This document shows positions 23,901 through 36,089 of a stretch of DNA of 64,000 nucleotides, in pieces (the stretch's first letter is position 1; each line of letters opens with the position of its first letter). A program made the translations under genes and the position numbers. The stretch lies in contig NW_006498435.1 in NCBI RefSeq assembly GCF_000471905.2, positions 382,583 through 446,582 of the forward strand, written 5' to 3'. Under the pieces are notes generated by a model. That model saw only the letters and a list, made by a program, of their open reading frames with translations, was not told the DNA's origin and ran no database searches. This DNA comes from Amborella trichopoda. Its lineage: Eukaryota; Streptophyta; Magnoliopsida; Amborellales; Amborellaceae.

Positions 23901-24236
23901 ATCATGAAGTCTTTTCCATCTTGATTTAGACATACATGGACACTCTCCTACATATTTTTGTGAGCAATTGGGTCATTCTCAATATCAAGATTAATCATGC
24001 AACACATATATCGGTTATGTAAAACAATGCACTAACCACTATTACATAGTCACTTTCTTTTACTCATTTCATGCTTGAACTATTTTAGTTTCATGCCTCA
24101 ATAGTTTAGATGCAATGGTGGGTTGATCCACTTACTTAGTGTGCAATGGTGCCTCCAAATCTCCCTTTCTTAGTTCACTTCAAGCTTCTTACAGTGGTTC
24201 TTCAATGGAGTAACAATGGGCTCTAAGTGTTAAGCT

Positions 24237-24478
<242 letters not shown>

Positions 24479-24649
24479 TGAGATAGAGAGAGACTTAAGT
24501 ACCATGCTGGCTAGAGGTGGCAGCCCAAAGATTGACAAGTGGCAAGCCCCACACATGCAATCGAACAAGTGGTGTGTGTGTGTGGCAACATGCATTTGAC
24601 AAATGGTAGTAATGATCATGCACGATGGCAGTCCATAACTGCTACTTCT

Positions 24650-24825
24650 TACTGTCTTGCCCCTTGCACTGCTGCGCACCTTCCACTGTCGCGCACCTTC
24701 CACTGTTGTACGCCTTCCATTGTCAGGCATCGTCTACTGTCACGTGCCTTCCATTGCCACGCGCTTTCCACTGCCGTGCGCCTTCCATTGCCATGTGCTT
24801 TCCACTGCTGTGTGCCTACCCCCTT
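24650..24825. repeat. Minisatellite of about 21-22 bp (CCTTCCACTGCCGCGCG-like)
   Basis: About eight head-to-tail units of CACCTTCCACTGTCGCGCA-like sequence. It is open in all plus frames, which creates three overlapping spurious ORFs. It lies near the start of the Tekay LTR (minus-strand sense). Confidence 0.8.
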
Positions 24826-24870
24826 ATCCCGCCGTGCACTCTATTAGGTAGGAAAAATTTGGTCCTTACA

Positions 24871-25980
24871 TCATCCCCCCTTTAAAAAGGATTTTGTCCT
24901 CAAAATCTTTAGTTAATCAAATAGATGGGCGTATCTATCTCGGATCTCATCTTCCCGTTCTCAAGTTGATTCTTCTCTTGAATGATACTGCACCCTTTTG
25001 TTTAGTATTTCAATAGGTTGCTCGACATAAGTCAAATCTTCTCTGATCAGGATTGGTTCATACTTCAAGACATAGGACATGTCAGGCAGATATTTTCTCA
25101 ACAGTGATACATGAAAAACATCATGAATGTTAACCAAATTGCATGGTTGGGCCAATCGATATGCCACAACTCCAATTCTTTCTAAAATTTCAAAGGGTCC
25201 AATAAATTGCAGGCTCAGCTTTCCCTTCTTACCAAATCTTATAATGCCCTTAGTGGGTGATACTTTCAAGAAGACCCGACCACCCACTTCGAATTCGAGG
25301 TTTTTCCTTCGATTATCAGCATAATGTTTCTGCCGACTCTGAGCAATCTTGAGCCTCCCCCGAATCAAGGCAATCTTTTCTGAGGTCGCTTGAATAATTT
25401 CTGGCCCTAATAGCCTCCTTTCACCTACCTCATCCCAACAGATAGGTGATTTGCACTTCCTCCCATACAAGGCTTCAAAAGTTTCCATCTGAATGTTAGC
25501 TTGGAAACTGTTGTTATATGCAAACTCTACCAGAGGCAAATGATCATCCGAGCTTCCTTTAAAATCAGTAACACAAGCCCTTAACATATCCTCCAGGGTA
25601 TGAATAGTCCTTTCTGACTGCCCATCAGCTTGGGGGTGAAAAGCAGTACTAAAGGTGAGTTTTGTCCCCAAGGCTGATTGTCGACTATACCAAAATCTAT
25701 AGGTAAACCTAATGTCCCTGTTGGATTCAATGCTCTTACTATCTCTTTGATGTATAGCTGAGCCAGTCTATCTAGGGTATAGGTTGTGCGGACTGGTAAG
25801 AAATGAGCAGTTTTAGTTAATTGGTCCATAATGATGCAAACACTATTATGCCAAGTACCTGATATAGGCAGGCCAGACACAAAGTCCATAGTAATGTGTT
25901 TCCATTTCCACTCTAGCATAGGTAAGGGCTATAACAGTCCGACAGGTTTATGATGTTCAGCCTTCACTTGTTGACATGTT
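24871..25980 (-). pseudogene. Tekay/Del pol remnant: integrase and chromodomain-like tail
   Basis: The minus strand carries the end of a chromovirus pol. The integrase core ends with FHPQADGQSERTIHTLEDML. A GPQ-type C-terminal domain follows (GPFEILERIGVVAYRLAQP then VFHVSLLRKYLPD), then a short tail that resembles the end of a chromodomain just before the stop and the polypurine tract at 24,871-24,885. The HVSLLRKY wording is typical of Tekay/Del integrases. The upstream part (protease, RT, RNase H) is not in view, because a Tat-family LTR begins at 25,981. Broken fossil. Confidence 0.85.
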
Positions 25981-27262
25981 TGTTGGAAGACATTTTTCAT
26001 CATCATGGGGCCCCCGTTTAATTAAAAGCCTAACAAACAGTGAAAATTTCAACAGTCTCAGAATGGCTCTAGAACTGGTCAAGATCTTAATTAAGACTCT
26101 CAAAAGTTTCCTATCAAGTTTTGTCGCATTTTGACATGTCTAAGGTAGTGCAGAATGAGAAACAGTTCCAATAAATCAGCCTCTAGCACCCGAAAATGGA
26201 TCCTATAACTAGAGTTATATTTTCTGTGTCTCACTTTGCTGTGGAACCATAGCCATTGGAGCCGACATGGTTGAAAATCCCTAGGGGTCAAATTTCAGCT
26301 TGAACGGACACTCAAGGAAAAGGTTATAGGCAAAAGAGTGAAACAGGAGGAGCTGCATGTTACTCCCGTGCGGCCACCCTGCAACTCTACACTATTAAAG
26401 GGGCAGTCACAAACAATGACTTTTGATGCTCATATCTTGCCCATCCCAAGTCGGATAGCGCTCACATTTGGTGAGCACTTTCATCTTATCAAGACGAACG
26501 TTTCGATATATGGCACGCCCTGCAACGACGCCCGAGCGCGAAGAAAAGCTAGAGAGAAGTTGCTAATCTGTGAAGAAAGTACAGGAAATTCAGTAGGATC
26601 GTACCTCGCTCGAGCGGCCAAATCACATCACTTGCGAGGCCGATCAACACGAGACCAATTCCATTGCTTGCGTAAAGTCTCAAGCTACCTCTAACCCGAA
26701 CCCCGTACAAGATGAACAGTCAAATTCTGCACATGAAGCCGATGAAGTGACTGCAAATTCCATTGCCAGAATTCCAAATTCCGGCTAATACTCCAAAGTT
26801 GCAAAATCTTCGTATGAGCACGGAATCGAGCTACGTTTGTTGCCCCGCGATCATAACTGCATGCTTAGTGTTATCCAGCAAAGAAATCACAAAAAACATC
26901 AAGGAACTAGCACACTATCGATCCAAAGTTTCAAGATTCATTCAAATTTCAAGTCACATGATCGTACCGTAAAAACACGATCTATGGCTCGAAGTTGGTA
27001 TCAAATTGATCGCCATGCCGAGCCTTACAAGAAAACAATCATCTTTCGATCAACCGGGCATCAGAATGACCCCTGATCATCCATGAAAACGCACGCACGT
27101 TCTAGGGCAACACATGGACTGTTTTGGAATTCCATAAATTGTTAGGAAGGGGCCAATCTATCATTTTGCACCCTATTTTCTAATTTCTTTGAATTCAATT
27201 AAATCTTAATTTCCAGCAATTAAGTTTAATTTTGATCAATCCACCAATGTTTGGGACAAATT

Positions 27263-27340
27263 CTATATATACCTCGTACCATCATTGTAGGCAAAAGAGG
27301 ACTCAACCCTTTATAAAGAGAAAGTTTTTACGGAATAAAG
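27263..27340 (+). promoter_or_regulatory. TATA box and poly(A) signal in Tat LTR 1
   Basis: CTATATATACC at 27,263-27,273 is followed about 60 bases later by AATAAAG at 27,333. The pair occurs at the same place in all three LTR copies, marking the U3/R part of the LTR. Confidence 0.65.
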
Positions 27341-27515
27341 TTTCTCTTTCTTGTCATTGTTGGGTCATGTTGGGAGAGAGAGAGAGTAATGTGAGAGAAA
27401 CTTTTGGACCGATACCCTTAAACTCATGGTAAATCTTCTCTCTCTTCTTTTCCTTTTCTTCTATCTCTTCCTCTCTTTCTTCTTTCTCTTCTTCGCCTGA
27501 GTTCCTCTCAGAGGC

Positions 27516-27544
27516 CATGCACGACAGTGGAAGTGTCGTGCATG
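27516..27544 (+). other. Perfect 11-bp hairpin in Tat LTR 1
   Basis: Arms CATGCACGACA (27,516-27,526) and TGTCGTGCATG (27,534-27,544) pair perfectly across a 7-base loop. The equivalent place in LTR 2 (47,468-47,500) keeps the hairpin in weaker form. It lies downstream of the poly(A) signal, so it would be in the transcript leader. Confidence 0.6.
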
Positions 27545-27938
27545 CCTCTCCTGTAGCATGGTGATGACAGTGCCATGCGTGAGCTTCTTTCTCTTTTTGC
27601 TTGTTCACCTCTATATCCCAGCGAGGCTTGCTGATGGCACTGCTCATCGCCGTCCGCAGACGTATCCTCGCAGTCTCAGTGAGGAACGTGAGCAGCGAAC
27701 CTTATTGCCGTCCGAGAGGGGGGAGGGGGGGACTTTACCCTGTCGCGTGACTATTGCAGACGACGATGTCCATCGCCGTCCACGAAGGGTCGCTGCAATA
27801 CCCATCGCCGTGTGCAGGCTCCTTTTGTGCCTCTTTGTGCCTATCGCCGTGTGCCAGCTTCCCTTGTGTCCCACGCCTATCGCGGCGCACTCCACGAGAG
27901 GTAATCATCGTGGGACTTATGAGAAGCTATCACGGTGC

Positions 27939-28952
27939 TATTTACAGCACAGAATTGAGCGATCTAACGATGTAGATCACCCTGATTTGACACTTCAAAC
28001 TGATAAAAATGAAAAGGAAAAGATATGATAGAGAAAGTGGGAACAATCGAATTCAAATCTAAGATTATATCTGCCCGAAAACGAGCAAACCTGCTCTCAA
28101 ATTTGTGGTGGAGCCAGCGTGATCTGAAGTATTTCAAATCAAGATTTTCAATCAAAACAAATCAAAATCAGATCAAAACAAAATAAATTAAATAAAATAT
28201 AGAAGAAATGAAGGGAGAATGAGTACCTGACCGGGCTGGATGGCCTGAGACTTCCGAGCCCTAGAGGGCTCTCTTGTATCAGAACTAGTTCCTCTTTGCC
28301 CTTGTGATTCAGGTGTTGATGATTAGCAAGTCTCCCAGAGTTTTTGTTTCCACTCCTCAAATGACCACTGATATTTATGAATGAGGGATTTGTTGGGGCA
28401 GTGTTATCCCCACAACAAACAAATCCTCGGTCAACACCATTCGAATTTTAAAAATGAATTTTGGGAGGTACGAACAGCTTTCCCCAGGACCCATGCCCAA
28501 GATAAATGACCTAAAAAGTAGGGGAAATGCGTGAGAACACGTAAAAATGTGTTTTAGTTAAAATGCGTTTGTGCGACACGGGTAGTGTCACGCAGACCCT
28601 AACAACACAACCTGTGTCGCACGGGCGACACACCTATTGTCGCCTAAGTCAAAACACCTTCGATATAAAAAATTCTTTTTCACACATGTTCTTGAGCCTG
28701 TTGTGAAGCTCCCAGAAAAAATATGGGCCCAAATACATTTTTTTACTATTTTTAATGATTTTTTCTGTAAAACAGCATGTTTTCAGGGTTTTGGGTCAAA
28801 ACAGGGTGTAATAGGGTTTATGGGCTGGCAGAATGGTTTTGGGTCCAAAGGTAAGTTGTGTGACCTTTAGAGTTTGGGTTCACTAAGTCAATGTGATCCC
28901 AAGGGTCCAAGAAAACCACCGAACTTACCAGATTTAAAGCGGGGTGTCTACA
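27939..28952 (-). repeat. Element 2 LTR, left (3' LTR)
   Basis: Starts at TATTTACAGC and ends GGGTGTCTACA, immediately followed by GTTGCC. It shares the ATCGAGCGATCTAACGATG-type opening and the closing CCAGATTTAAAGCGG with 36,090-37,209. Confidence 0.8.
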
Positions 28953-29130
28953 GTTGCCGCTCTTTGGCACTCCATGTCCTTCGAGGGACAGGAGAGTAAA
29001 AAAGAAGTAGACACACTGACGTTCCCTATCCTTCGAGGGGCAGGCGACCATACACTCCCTATCCTTCGAGGGTCAAGTGAGTAGCACTAGTAGACTCTCT
29101 GACGCTCCCTGTCCTTCGAGGGACAGGAGA
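28953..29130 (-). repeat. Four hairpin units at the 3' end of Element 2
   Basis: TCCCTGTCCTTCGAGGGACAGG-type units lie at about 28,975, 29,022, 29,054 and 29,103. In the best copies CCTGTCC pairs with GGACAGG over a TTCGAG loop. Element 1 has related units in the same place. They lie just inside the polypurine tract, where plus-strand priming occurs. Confidence 0.65.
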
Positions 29131-30965
29131 ATGTCAAAGATGAATGCCATCCGACGTCACGTGGGCATATGGCACACCAACTATTCTTCTAAGCCATTGC
29201 ACTCCCATGCTCACCCACCTAAGGCATTTTCATCCTAGGGTTTTCGGCGAGGTGTCAGCAAGTTACACATGCTTGAAACTCGAGGTGGATTTTACAGCCA
29301 TGCCACTTGACCTCAGGGTTTGAAATTTTTAACCCTGGCAATTTTTTTGATTTCCTTAGGAGTTTTCTAAGGCTGTCTATAGGAAAGGGATTTTTATAGG
29401 ATGAGACTTGTCTGACCAATTATGAATAGCGAGGCGAGGCAACAACACGGTAATTGTGGCAACGTGGTGTTCATCATATATGGCTGTCCAAGCTCTTTCA
29501 TTTTTACAAGTCTTTTTAAAAAAATTTGAATGTAGGAAGGGATTTGAAACAGAACCCAGAGCAGGGACAGGCTACGATTTTAACAAAGAACATAAAGTTT
29601 TTGGAAACACAAGACATATGGTGAAAATTTTGAAACGAGAAAGATATTTTGAAAAGCAATGTTGGTTAGCAATTTCAAGTCCTGCAACCATAAAGCCCTC
29701 TAAGCAGTTTAGCGTCATGCAACGATGGACGATGTAGTAGGCAGTTATGCTCATATGACTGACCCTGGAGTTTTTCTTTTTTTTTTTTGCTGCCCCTGTT
29801 GGGGGGTAGTTTTCTTTTAATGTGGGTCTTACAGTTTTACCACTTGTGACCCCTTTGGTGGACCCTATGTGAGTGCATCGGGTCCTTGCTTGAATCTTCA
29901 GGACGAGGAATTATCAAGTATTTCTTTATCTTCCAACCTCAGCTCTTTTGTTGCAATTCAAGGAGAGTTCTCTGGAGTTTTGAGCAAAACATAGTCTTGA
30001 AAATAAGGATACTGCCCTTAGGTGTTCATAATCGCTTTGGATTTCTGATTTCGTTCCTCCACCACCTACCTTTCGAAGTTTCAGACGATCTAAGTCCTTA
30101 ACAATGTTTCGTCAGGCTAATGCTTACCACTTTGACTCAGGGGAGGAAGAGAAGATGCTTAGAGAGAAGAGACTTTGGAGAGTAGAAGGAGAGAACTTCT
30201 TTATTTTAGCTCATCGCCCAGGGGTTCCTTTCAGATTTTCAGCCCGGTGATATTTTTTCCAACGCTAGGGAGTCCTTTCGGATTTTTAGCCCTGTGGATG
30301 AGATTTTTTATTTATTTTCTCATCACCCCGGGGTCCCTTTCAAATTTTCAGCCCGGTGAAATTTTTTCGAACGGTTGGGAATCCTTTCGGATTTTAGCCC
30401 CGTGGATGAGATTTTCTATTCTTTATTTTATTTTTCTCTTTTTTTCTTTTTTCCAAGAGGAAGAAGAAAAGAATGACAAAGGAAGAGGAGGGGAAAGAAG
30501 AGTCAAAGGTGCCTCTTTTTTTCTTTTTAGCAATTTACCTTAAGATCGCGTATAGTCGATCATCTTTCCCTCCTCCAATTGGTAGGGAGGTTCTAATACG
30601 GTCTTCCTCTGATTTTCCTTGACCCGGGTTGGCATCCAAAAACGTTTTAACTATGGTTTCTGAATCTTCGTTGAACTTTTCTATTAAACTGTTCCACTTG
30701 AACCTTGATTTTGGATTAAAAATCACTCTGAGTTTGCTAGTCTTCAGTATGGACGGATAGGCTCATCAAGGTCTTCCCGTTAATGGAGTACTTTATGTTA
30801 CACATAAGGCGTTAATGCCTTCTGGAGTGAGGCATGAATGCCTCATTTGGTTATTTGCAAGGGGTGAGTGATCAACAATTCCTCTTTTTCATTGTAAATT
30901 TCGAATTGTTTCTCGGGGGTTAACTCCGTAGTAGACTCCTTTTTAGTGCTCATGCTTAGATGAGA
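29131..30965 (-). other. 3' non-coding region of Element 2
   Basis: Part of this (29,130-29,740) is clearly related to Element 1 at 18,000-18,560, including GAAACACAAGACATATGGT and AGTGTCATGCAACGATGGAC wording. At 30,200-30,400 there are two copies of a unit with GGGGTCCCTTTCAGATTTTC and CGGTGAAATTTTTTC phrases. A short minus-strand frame (30,535-30,726) has no certain identity. Confidence 0.5.
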
Positions 30966-33737
30966 CTATCGCACAAGAGGAGTGGTTGAGTTGGTACTAA
31001 ATGGCCTTACGACATGTTGGGACTCAACAAAGAAGGGTTCATTCTCATTAGTTGCCCCCGTTGTATTAAACGGCCTTATGATGTGTTGAGAGTCAACAAA
31101 CAAGGGTTCATTCTTGTTAGTTGTCCCCATTGTATCCTCTTCATGAGGGGAGTTTGCCCTTATTGAATATTTTGATGGGGTTGCCACTGCAAGGTTTTCC
31201 ATTCCGTTGGGAACTTGCTCTTCACAGGATGCATTCTCTTGACATGGTGGTGCTCCGGTTATCGAAGTTGTGCTCGTGTTGTTAATGAATTTTAGAGAGC
31301 CTATCTCTTTAGGAGGTAACATGGTCAGATTTTCAATATTCAATTCTTGAACCCAGATTGGTGGATCACTCGAGAAATCTTGTGAAGGTGGCTCAGGTGG
31401 GCCCCTTAGAATTTTCAACGGTTCGACTTCTTTTAACATTTGAGGTGTTGGCCATTATTTGGACGCGTAGTGGGAGACTTCGGGGTGTTGGCTCCTCGTT
31501 TGGAAGATGACCCTCCTCTCATTAGCTCTGATCATGTCAATTTCTAGGGTATCATCTTCGTCATACTGGTCCCACTTAGGAGGGTCTTCAGAGTTCGGGG
31601 ATGAAGAGTTTCCTCTAAGAAGCCTCTTGGAGGTGATGATCGCCAGCAAATATGAATTGCCTAGGATCATTCTCTTCGTCTCCATTCTCAATCATATGAA
31701 TGATAACATCCTCCTTTGAGTTACTCGGAGCTCCCGTTTCTTCAGTCATGGTGGCCGTATTTTTGGGGAGAGGGTTTGTGAAGATACCCATCGTTTGATT
31801 AGATTCCTCAATAGGTTGATTTCTAGGTCCGACAGTGATGCCGCCCCTATTGATCAACTCTTGAATCACCCTCTTCAAATAGAAATAGTTTTGGGTATCA
31901 TGAGCATGGTTTCTATTCCACTTACCCCATCTGTTCTTATCCTTAACCTCAAATGGTGGTTCAGATGGTGGTGGGCGTTGAACCATGTTTTTCTTCAAGA
32001 GTAACTCCAACACTTTTTCTAACAGGTCTTTGAGAGGAGTGAAGTTGTCCTCTCGCCATCGATTGTTATTTTAAGCATTAGCTTTAGGCTGACCCCTTCG
32101 ATTTTGATTCCCATTGCTATGCTGGGTGGCTGAACCTTGAGCCGGTCCATTAATGACAACCTCATTAACTGACCGAAAACATTCCCCTTACCATTGCTCT
32201 TACTCTTATTCTGGGGAGTCATGATGGGTTTGTTATCAGGCCTAGTGCTGAGGGGTGTCCCTCTCACCCTTTCATGTGGTGCCACCTGCTCGATCATAGA
32301 ATCAAAAGAGTGTGGGACAATACCTTGGCTGAAGAAAGTCCTGTATTCAGGAGTGACATTTTCTAAGGCCATGGAGATTTTAGCTGGGTCTGTAAGTGGA
32401 CATTCGATGACTCGCATTGCCGCCTCGTCGAATTGACCAATGAAATCCTCAAAGGATTCTCCTGGGTTTTGTTTTGTGGCACTGAGCTCACCCAGGGAGA
32501 GAGATCTTGGTGTCGACCCACGGTAATGAGAGACGAACTGGTTAAACATTTCATCTGGAGTAATGTGTGGTTGATCTGTCATTATTCTCCGATGTCAGTT
32601 CAAGGCCTCGCCGGTCAATGGTTGTGAAAATAGTTGGACCTGTCTCGCAAGGCTCAGACGGAGAGGAGGTACGCGTTGACGTGCGTATCTGGATTGCTCT
32701 TCTAGTTGAACTTATTTCTACATTCTGGGACCCAGGGGATGATCTTCCATACCTCCAAGGGTCTCTTGAACATAAGCCTTTGGGGGTAGGACTTCATGCA
32801 TACCCATCCTTACGAGCATATCTTGTATCGCTTTAAAGTTGCCTTCTTGTTGGATATTCGGCATGAGAGTAGGCCCACCGGTTGGTGGATGGGTTCCCAA
32901 GCATAGACTGGTAAGTCGAGACTTGGGGTAGATGTTTGGCCTGCTTGGGCCTGTGATGGATGAGCGCGGTTACTGGGGCGGTTTGACACATTTGTCCTTG
33001 AGGGGTGTACTGACCTATAGGCATCGCCACTGGTTGTGGAAATTGCACTGTTGGTTGGACCGGATACACAAGAGGGACTGCTTGAAGAATCGGCTGACTC
33101 AGTTGTGCTATGAGTTGACCTATGCGATTAGGTTGGTTTTGGACTGACCCATGAACTGGGGCATGAATTGTGTAACCTAAGTCAACTAGACTTTTGAGGG
33201 CAGCCTGGATGCCTATCTCGCCTAAAGGTTGGTCTAGATTGATGCCTCGGGCGTACAGTCTTCAAGACATCGTGGGCTTTTTACTATGGTGGCTTGAGGT
33301 TGGGTTAGATCCCCTAGACCTAGATGGTTCTTGATTTTGAGGCCGCTGAGCCCCATGGTTATCTTGGTGCGACTTTTGGGCATCATTAGATCCAGCGTGA
33401 ACTTCTTCCCTCCAAGGCTCCTGCTTTGGTTGCCTAAGATCACACGACTCCTACTGTGGCTGCGTAAGGGTCGTTGTAGGACAATGCCCTGGCGGACCCC
33501 CTGGATGTTCAATGTTTTTTGGGCGGAGCCAACTTTCCGAACCATACAGAGCTCGGGATTAGGAGTGGATCCCTGAGACTCAGCTTCTAATTGAAGACCT
33601 GAACGATGGATAATGGATTGGCCTGAGTTCTGACTGTAATCCCAAGGGATTGCGACATACTGGTCCCTAGGTTTGGGAAGGTTCGGTTTAGAGTCGACCG
33701 TGGATTGGTCATCATAATTGCCTTGGGTGACTGACAT
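30966..33737 (-). pseudogene. Element 2 gag region
   Basis: Minus-strand pieces in order from 33,737 leftward: an N-terminal segment starting MSVTQGNYDDQSTVDSKPNL, a proline- and glutamine-rich linker (about 32,833-33,069), a capsid-like segment (32,019-32,582) with FVSHYRGSTPRSLSLGELSA and GESFEDFIGQFDEAAMRV, and a segment with NRNHAHDTQNYFYLKRVIQE, which resembles the H-HDT--C--LK motif of Tat and Athila gag proteins. A further acidic segment follows (30,966-31,691). The region is interrupted by several breaks. No protease or RT motif (such as YVDD) was found. Confidence 0.7.
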
Positions 33738-35392
33738 GGTGATCGCCCTTGGCAGGGTTAGAATTAGACTTGGGTAAGATCTAGACTCGATGGCCTAGGG
33801 TAGATGTAACTTGACTCTAGGGGCCAACCTTGAGTGACAACTAGGATAAAATTAGCCTGGAGTCTAGACTCAACACGTTTTAGTTTAGACTCTGAACTAG
33901 GGTAAACCTAATCCAACCCTAGAGGTAACTCTAAGTTTAGACCTATCCTAGATCCTAGACAAAGATCTAGACAAGGTAAGTCCGAGTCTCGGCTAGGGCC
34001 AAGAGTGGGTCTAAGTTCGGACCTGGGTGCAAACCTGGTCCGGACTTGGACTAAGCTGGGTGCAAGCCTAGGCCTAGAGGATTATGGTAATTAGACTGAG
34101 TGAGGACCCGGATTGGATCAAAGTTAGTTTAAGCACTAGCCCTTGGCTCGGACCAAAAGGGGGCCTAGGTTCAAACCTGGGTGTGAACCTGGTTCGGATC
34201 TGGGCTAAGCTAAGTACCTGAACTTAGACCCAGAGAGTTTTAATGATCAGGCCAAGTATGGACCTGGACTGGATCAAAGATGAACTAGGAATGAGCCTTT
34301 GGCTCGGACCAAGAGGGGCCTAAGTTCGGACCAAGGCGAAACCTAGTTCGAACTTGGGCTAGATTGGATACAAGTTTGAATCTGAACCTAGAGGGTTCAG
34401 CTCGGACAAAAAGCAGATTCGGGGCTAAGACCCAAGATCAATACGCAAGCGAGCACACAAAAAAGTTTGACCTAGTATAATACTATAGGTAAGCTTGGCT
34501 TGAGAGTGGGCTTCTAACTACTGAAATGCGACTAGGCTGATATAGGTTCTGGCATAGGTCCTGACCTCCTATTATAGGATTTTGCCAGGTCCTACTATAC
34601 GTGGAGTTTCTTTGAGGCAAAGGATTACGGAGGGGCGCTCACAGTTAACGATACGCGAATCCCAACTGCCTCGACTCTCAAAGCTGGGTTCCTCTCAGGC
34701 CGTTAACGTGGATTTTGGGGGTTTTCGAAAAATTTGTTTATGGTTTTCTGGGATTCCTGGACGGTGTGTACTAGAGTATGCAACGAAGCACGCAAATGAA
34801 AATAAAGTCAAGCACACAGGCACACAATAAGAAAGAAAACAACTGAGCGCTCGACGTTGATCCCGCCTAGCGATGCGCGCTTCGAGGTGAAACTCGCTCA
34901 ATATAGATGGAGGGTGAGGAACCCTAAGATTGTATGGTTAAAGCAGTGAAACCAAGCATAGTTCATGCTAAGTCAAATGTGACCCGAGTCGAGGATGACT
35001 CGAACGGGACATGGTTCAGAGAGGGTGCCAGCAACCCAATCAGTTTTTTTTTTTGTTTATTGATATATATATATATATATATGTATATATAATTTTAAAT
35101 TTGATGAAAAACAACTACACTAAGCATGATGAAAGCAGGGAAAGCATGAATTAACTAACTAGAATGAAATCAGAAAGTCAAGAACAGAGCAGACCTACCT
35201 GAATCAAAATATGTTTTTTGTATTTTTAGAAATTTTATTTTAAGCTGAAATTTTGTAAGAGTGTAGCTACGAGTCTCTGGAAGATACTTGAAAAGTCTCT
35301 GGAAGATACTTGAAAGGTTTCAGGACAATCTGAGACTTTTTAGTTTGGGCGACATAGGGTGTGTCGCACGGGCGACATAGGTAGTGTCGCTG

Positions 35393-35415
35393 GGGCGACA
35401 CCAGGTGTGTCGCCC
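35393..35415 (-). other. Leader hairpin 1 of Element 2
   Basis: GGGCGACAC (35,393-35,401) and GTGTCGCCC (35,407-35,415) form a perfect 9-bp stem with a 5-base loop. The preceding 50 bases hold two more partial pairs of the same words. Confidence 0.75.
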
Positions 35416-35752
35416 AAAAAAACTATTTTTATTTTATTTATTTTATATATTTTTATAATGGATTTTGATGCAGTGAAACTACTGTGAACTTGCAGAAACA
35501 AGAAAAACAAATTTGTTTTGATGAAATAAATTAAAATAACTGGAAAACAGGGAAGTTCAAATAGGACATACCTATATCGAGTAAATTATTTTTTTTATAT
35601 TCTTAAAAATTTTATTTTGCTCGGAAAATTTGTAAGTAGACTCTAGAGAGTCCTATAACAGATTTTCAAATTTTCAGAAAAATAAAAAATGTCTTGGTTT
35701 GGGTGACACAGGGCGGGTCGCTCGGGCGACCGAGTAGTGTCGGCCTTGTAAG

Positions 35753-35779
35753 TTGGGCGACACCAGATGTGTCGCCCAA
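35753..35779 (-). other. Leader hairpin 2 of Element 2
   Basis: TTGGGCGACAC (35,753-35,763) and GTGTCGCCCAA (35,769-35,779) form a perfect 11-bp stem with a 5-base loop in an otherwise AT-rich setting. Confidence 0.75.
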
Positions 35780-36068
35780 AAAAATATTTTTTTATTGTTT
35801 TTATATTTTTTAATTGTATATATTGATAAAATAAGCTTACTGTAAACTTGTAGAAACAACAAATAAAATATTTTTTGTTGAAAATAAATTAAAATAAAGC
35901 GACAGGAGGACTGCAGATCTAACATAAACATATTGTTTTTGTATTTTTAAATATTTTATTTTGACCTGAATTTTTTTTTGCAGTCATAGGAAATCCTCTA
36001 AAACACTACTGAAATTTTCAAAATATTATGAGATTTTCTAAATTTTGATGCTTGAATCACGCTCAATA

Positions 36069-36088
36069 GCCCCACGGTGGGCACCAAA
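36069..36088 (-). other. Primer-binding site of Element 2
   Basis: On the minus strand it reads TTTGGTGCCCACCGTGGGGC, one base from the LTR end. Same type as in Element 1. Confidence 0.8.
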
Positions 36089-36089
36089 C

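Larger units (their letters stand above)
33738..36068 (-). other. Element 2 leader: tandem units of about 360 bp with perfect hairpins
   Basis: Between primer-binding site and gag. The part at 35,040-36,060 consists of about three diverged units, each with a T-rich block, an ACTGTAAACTTGCAGAAAC-like segment, a TTTTATTTTG segment and a GC-rich hairpin cluster; hairpin ends at 35,415 and 35,779 are about 364 bp apart. The part at 33,760-34,400 repeats GGCTCGGACCAAGAGTGGG and TGGATCAAAG phrases at roughly 150 bp. A (TA)n run lies at 35,064-35,088. There is no coding potential. Confidence 0.65.

Noticed and set aside
26338-28028. Several plus and minus frames of 60-156 codons
   Set aside because: They lie in the U3 and R-U5 parts of the Tat LTR and are partly repeated as non-coding sequence in LTR 2 and LTR 3.
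30175-30543. 122-codon plus frame with aromatic-rich protein
   Set aside because: It lies antisense in the 3' region of Element 2 and encodes a short direct repeat (GGGGTCCCTTTC units).
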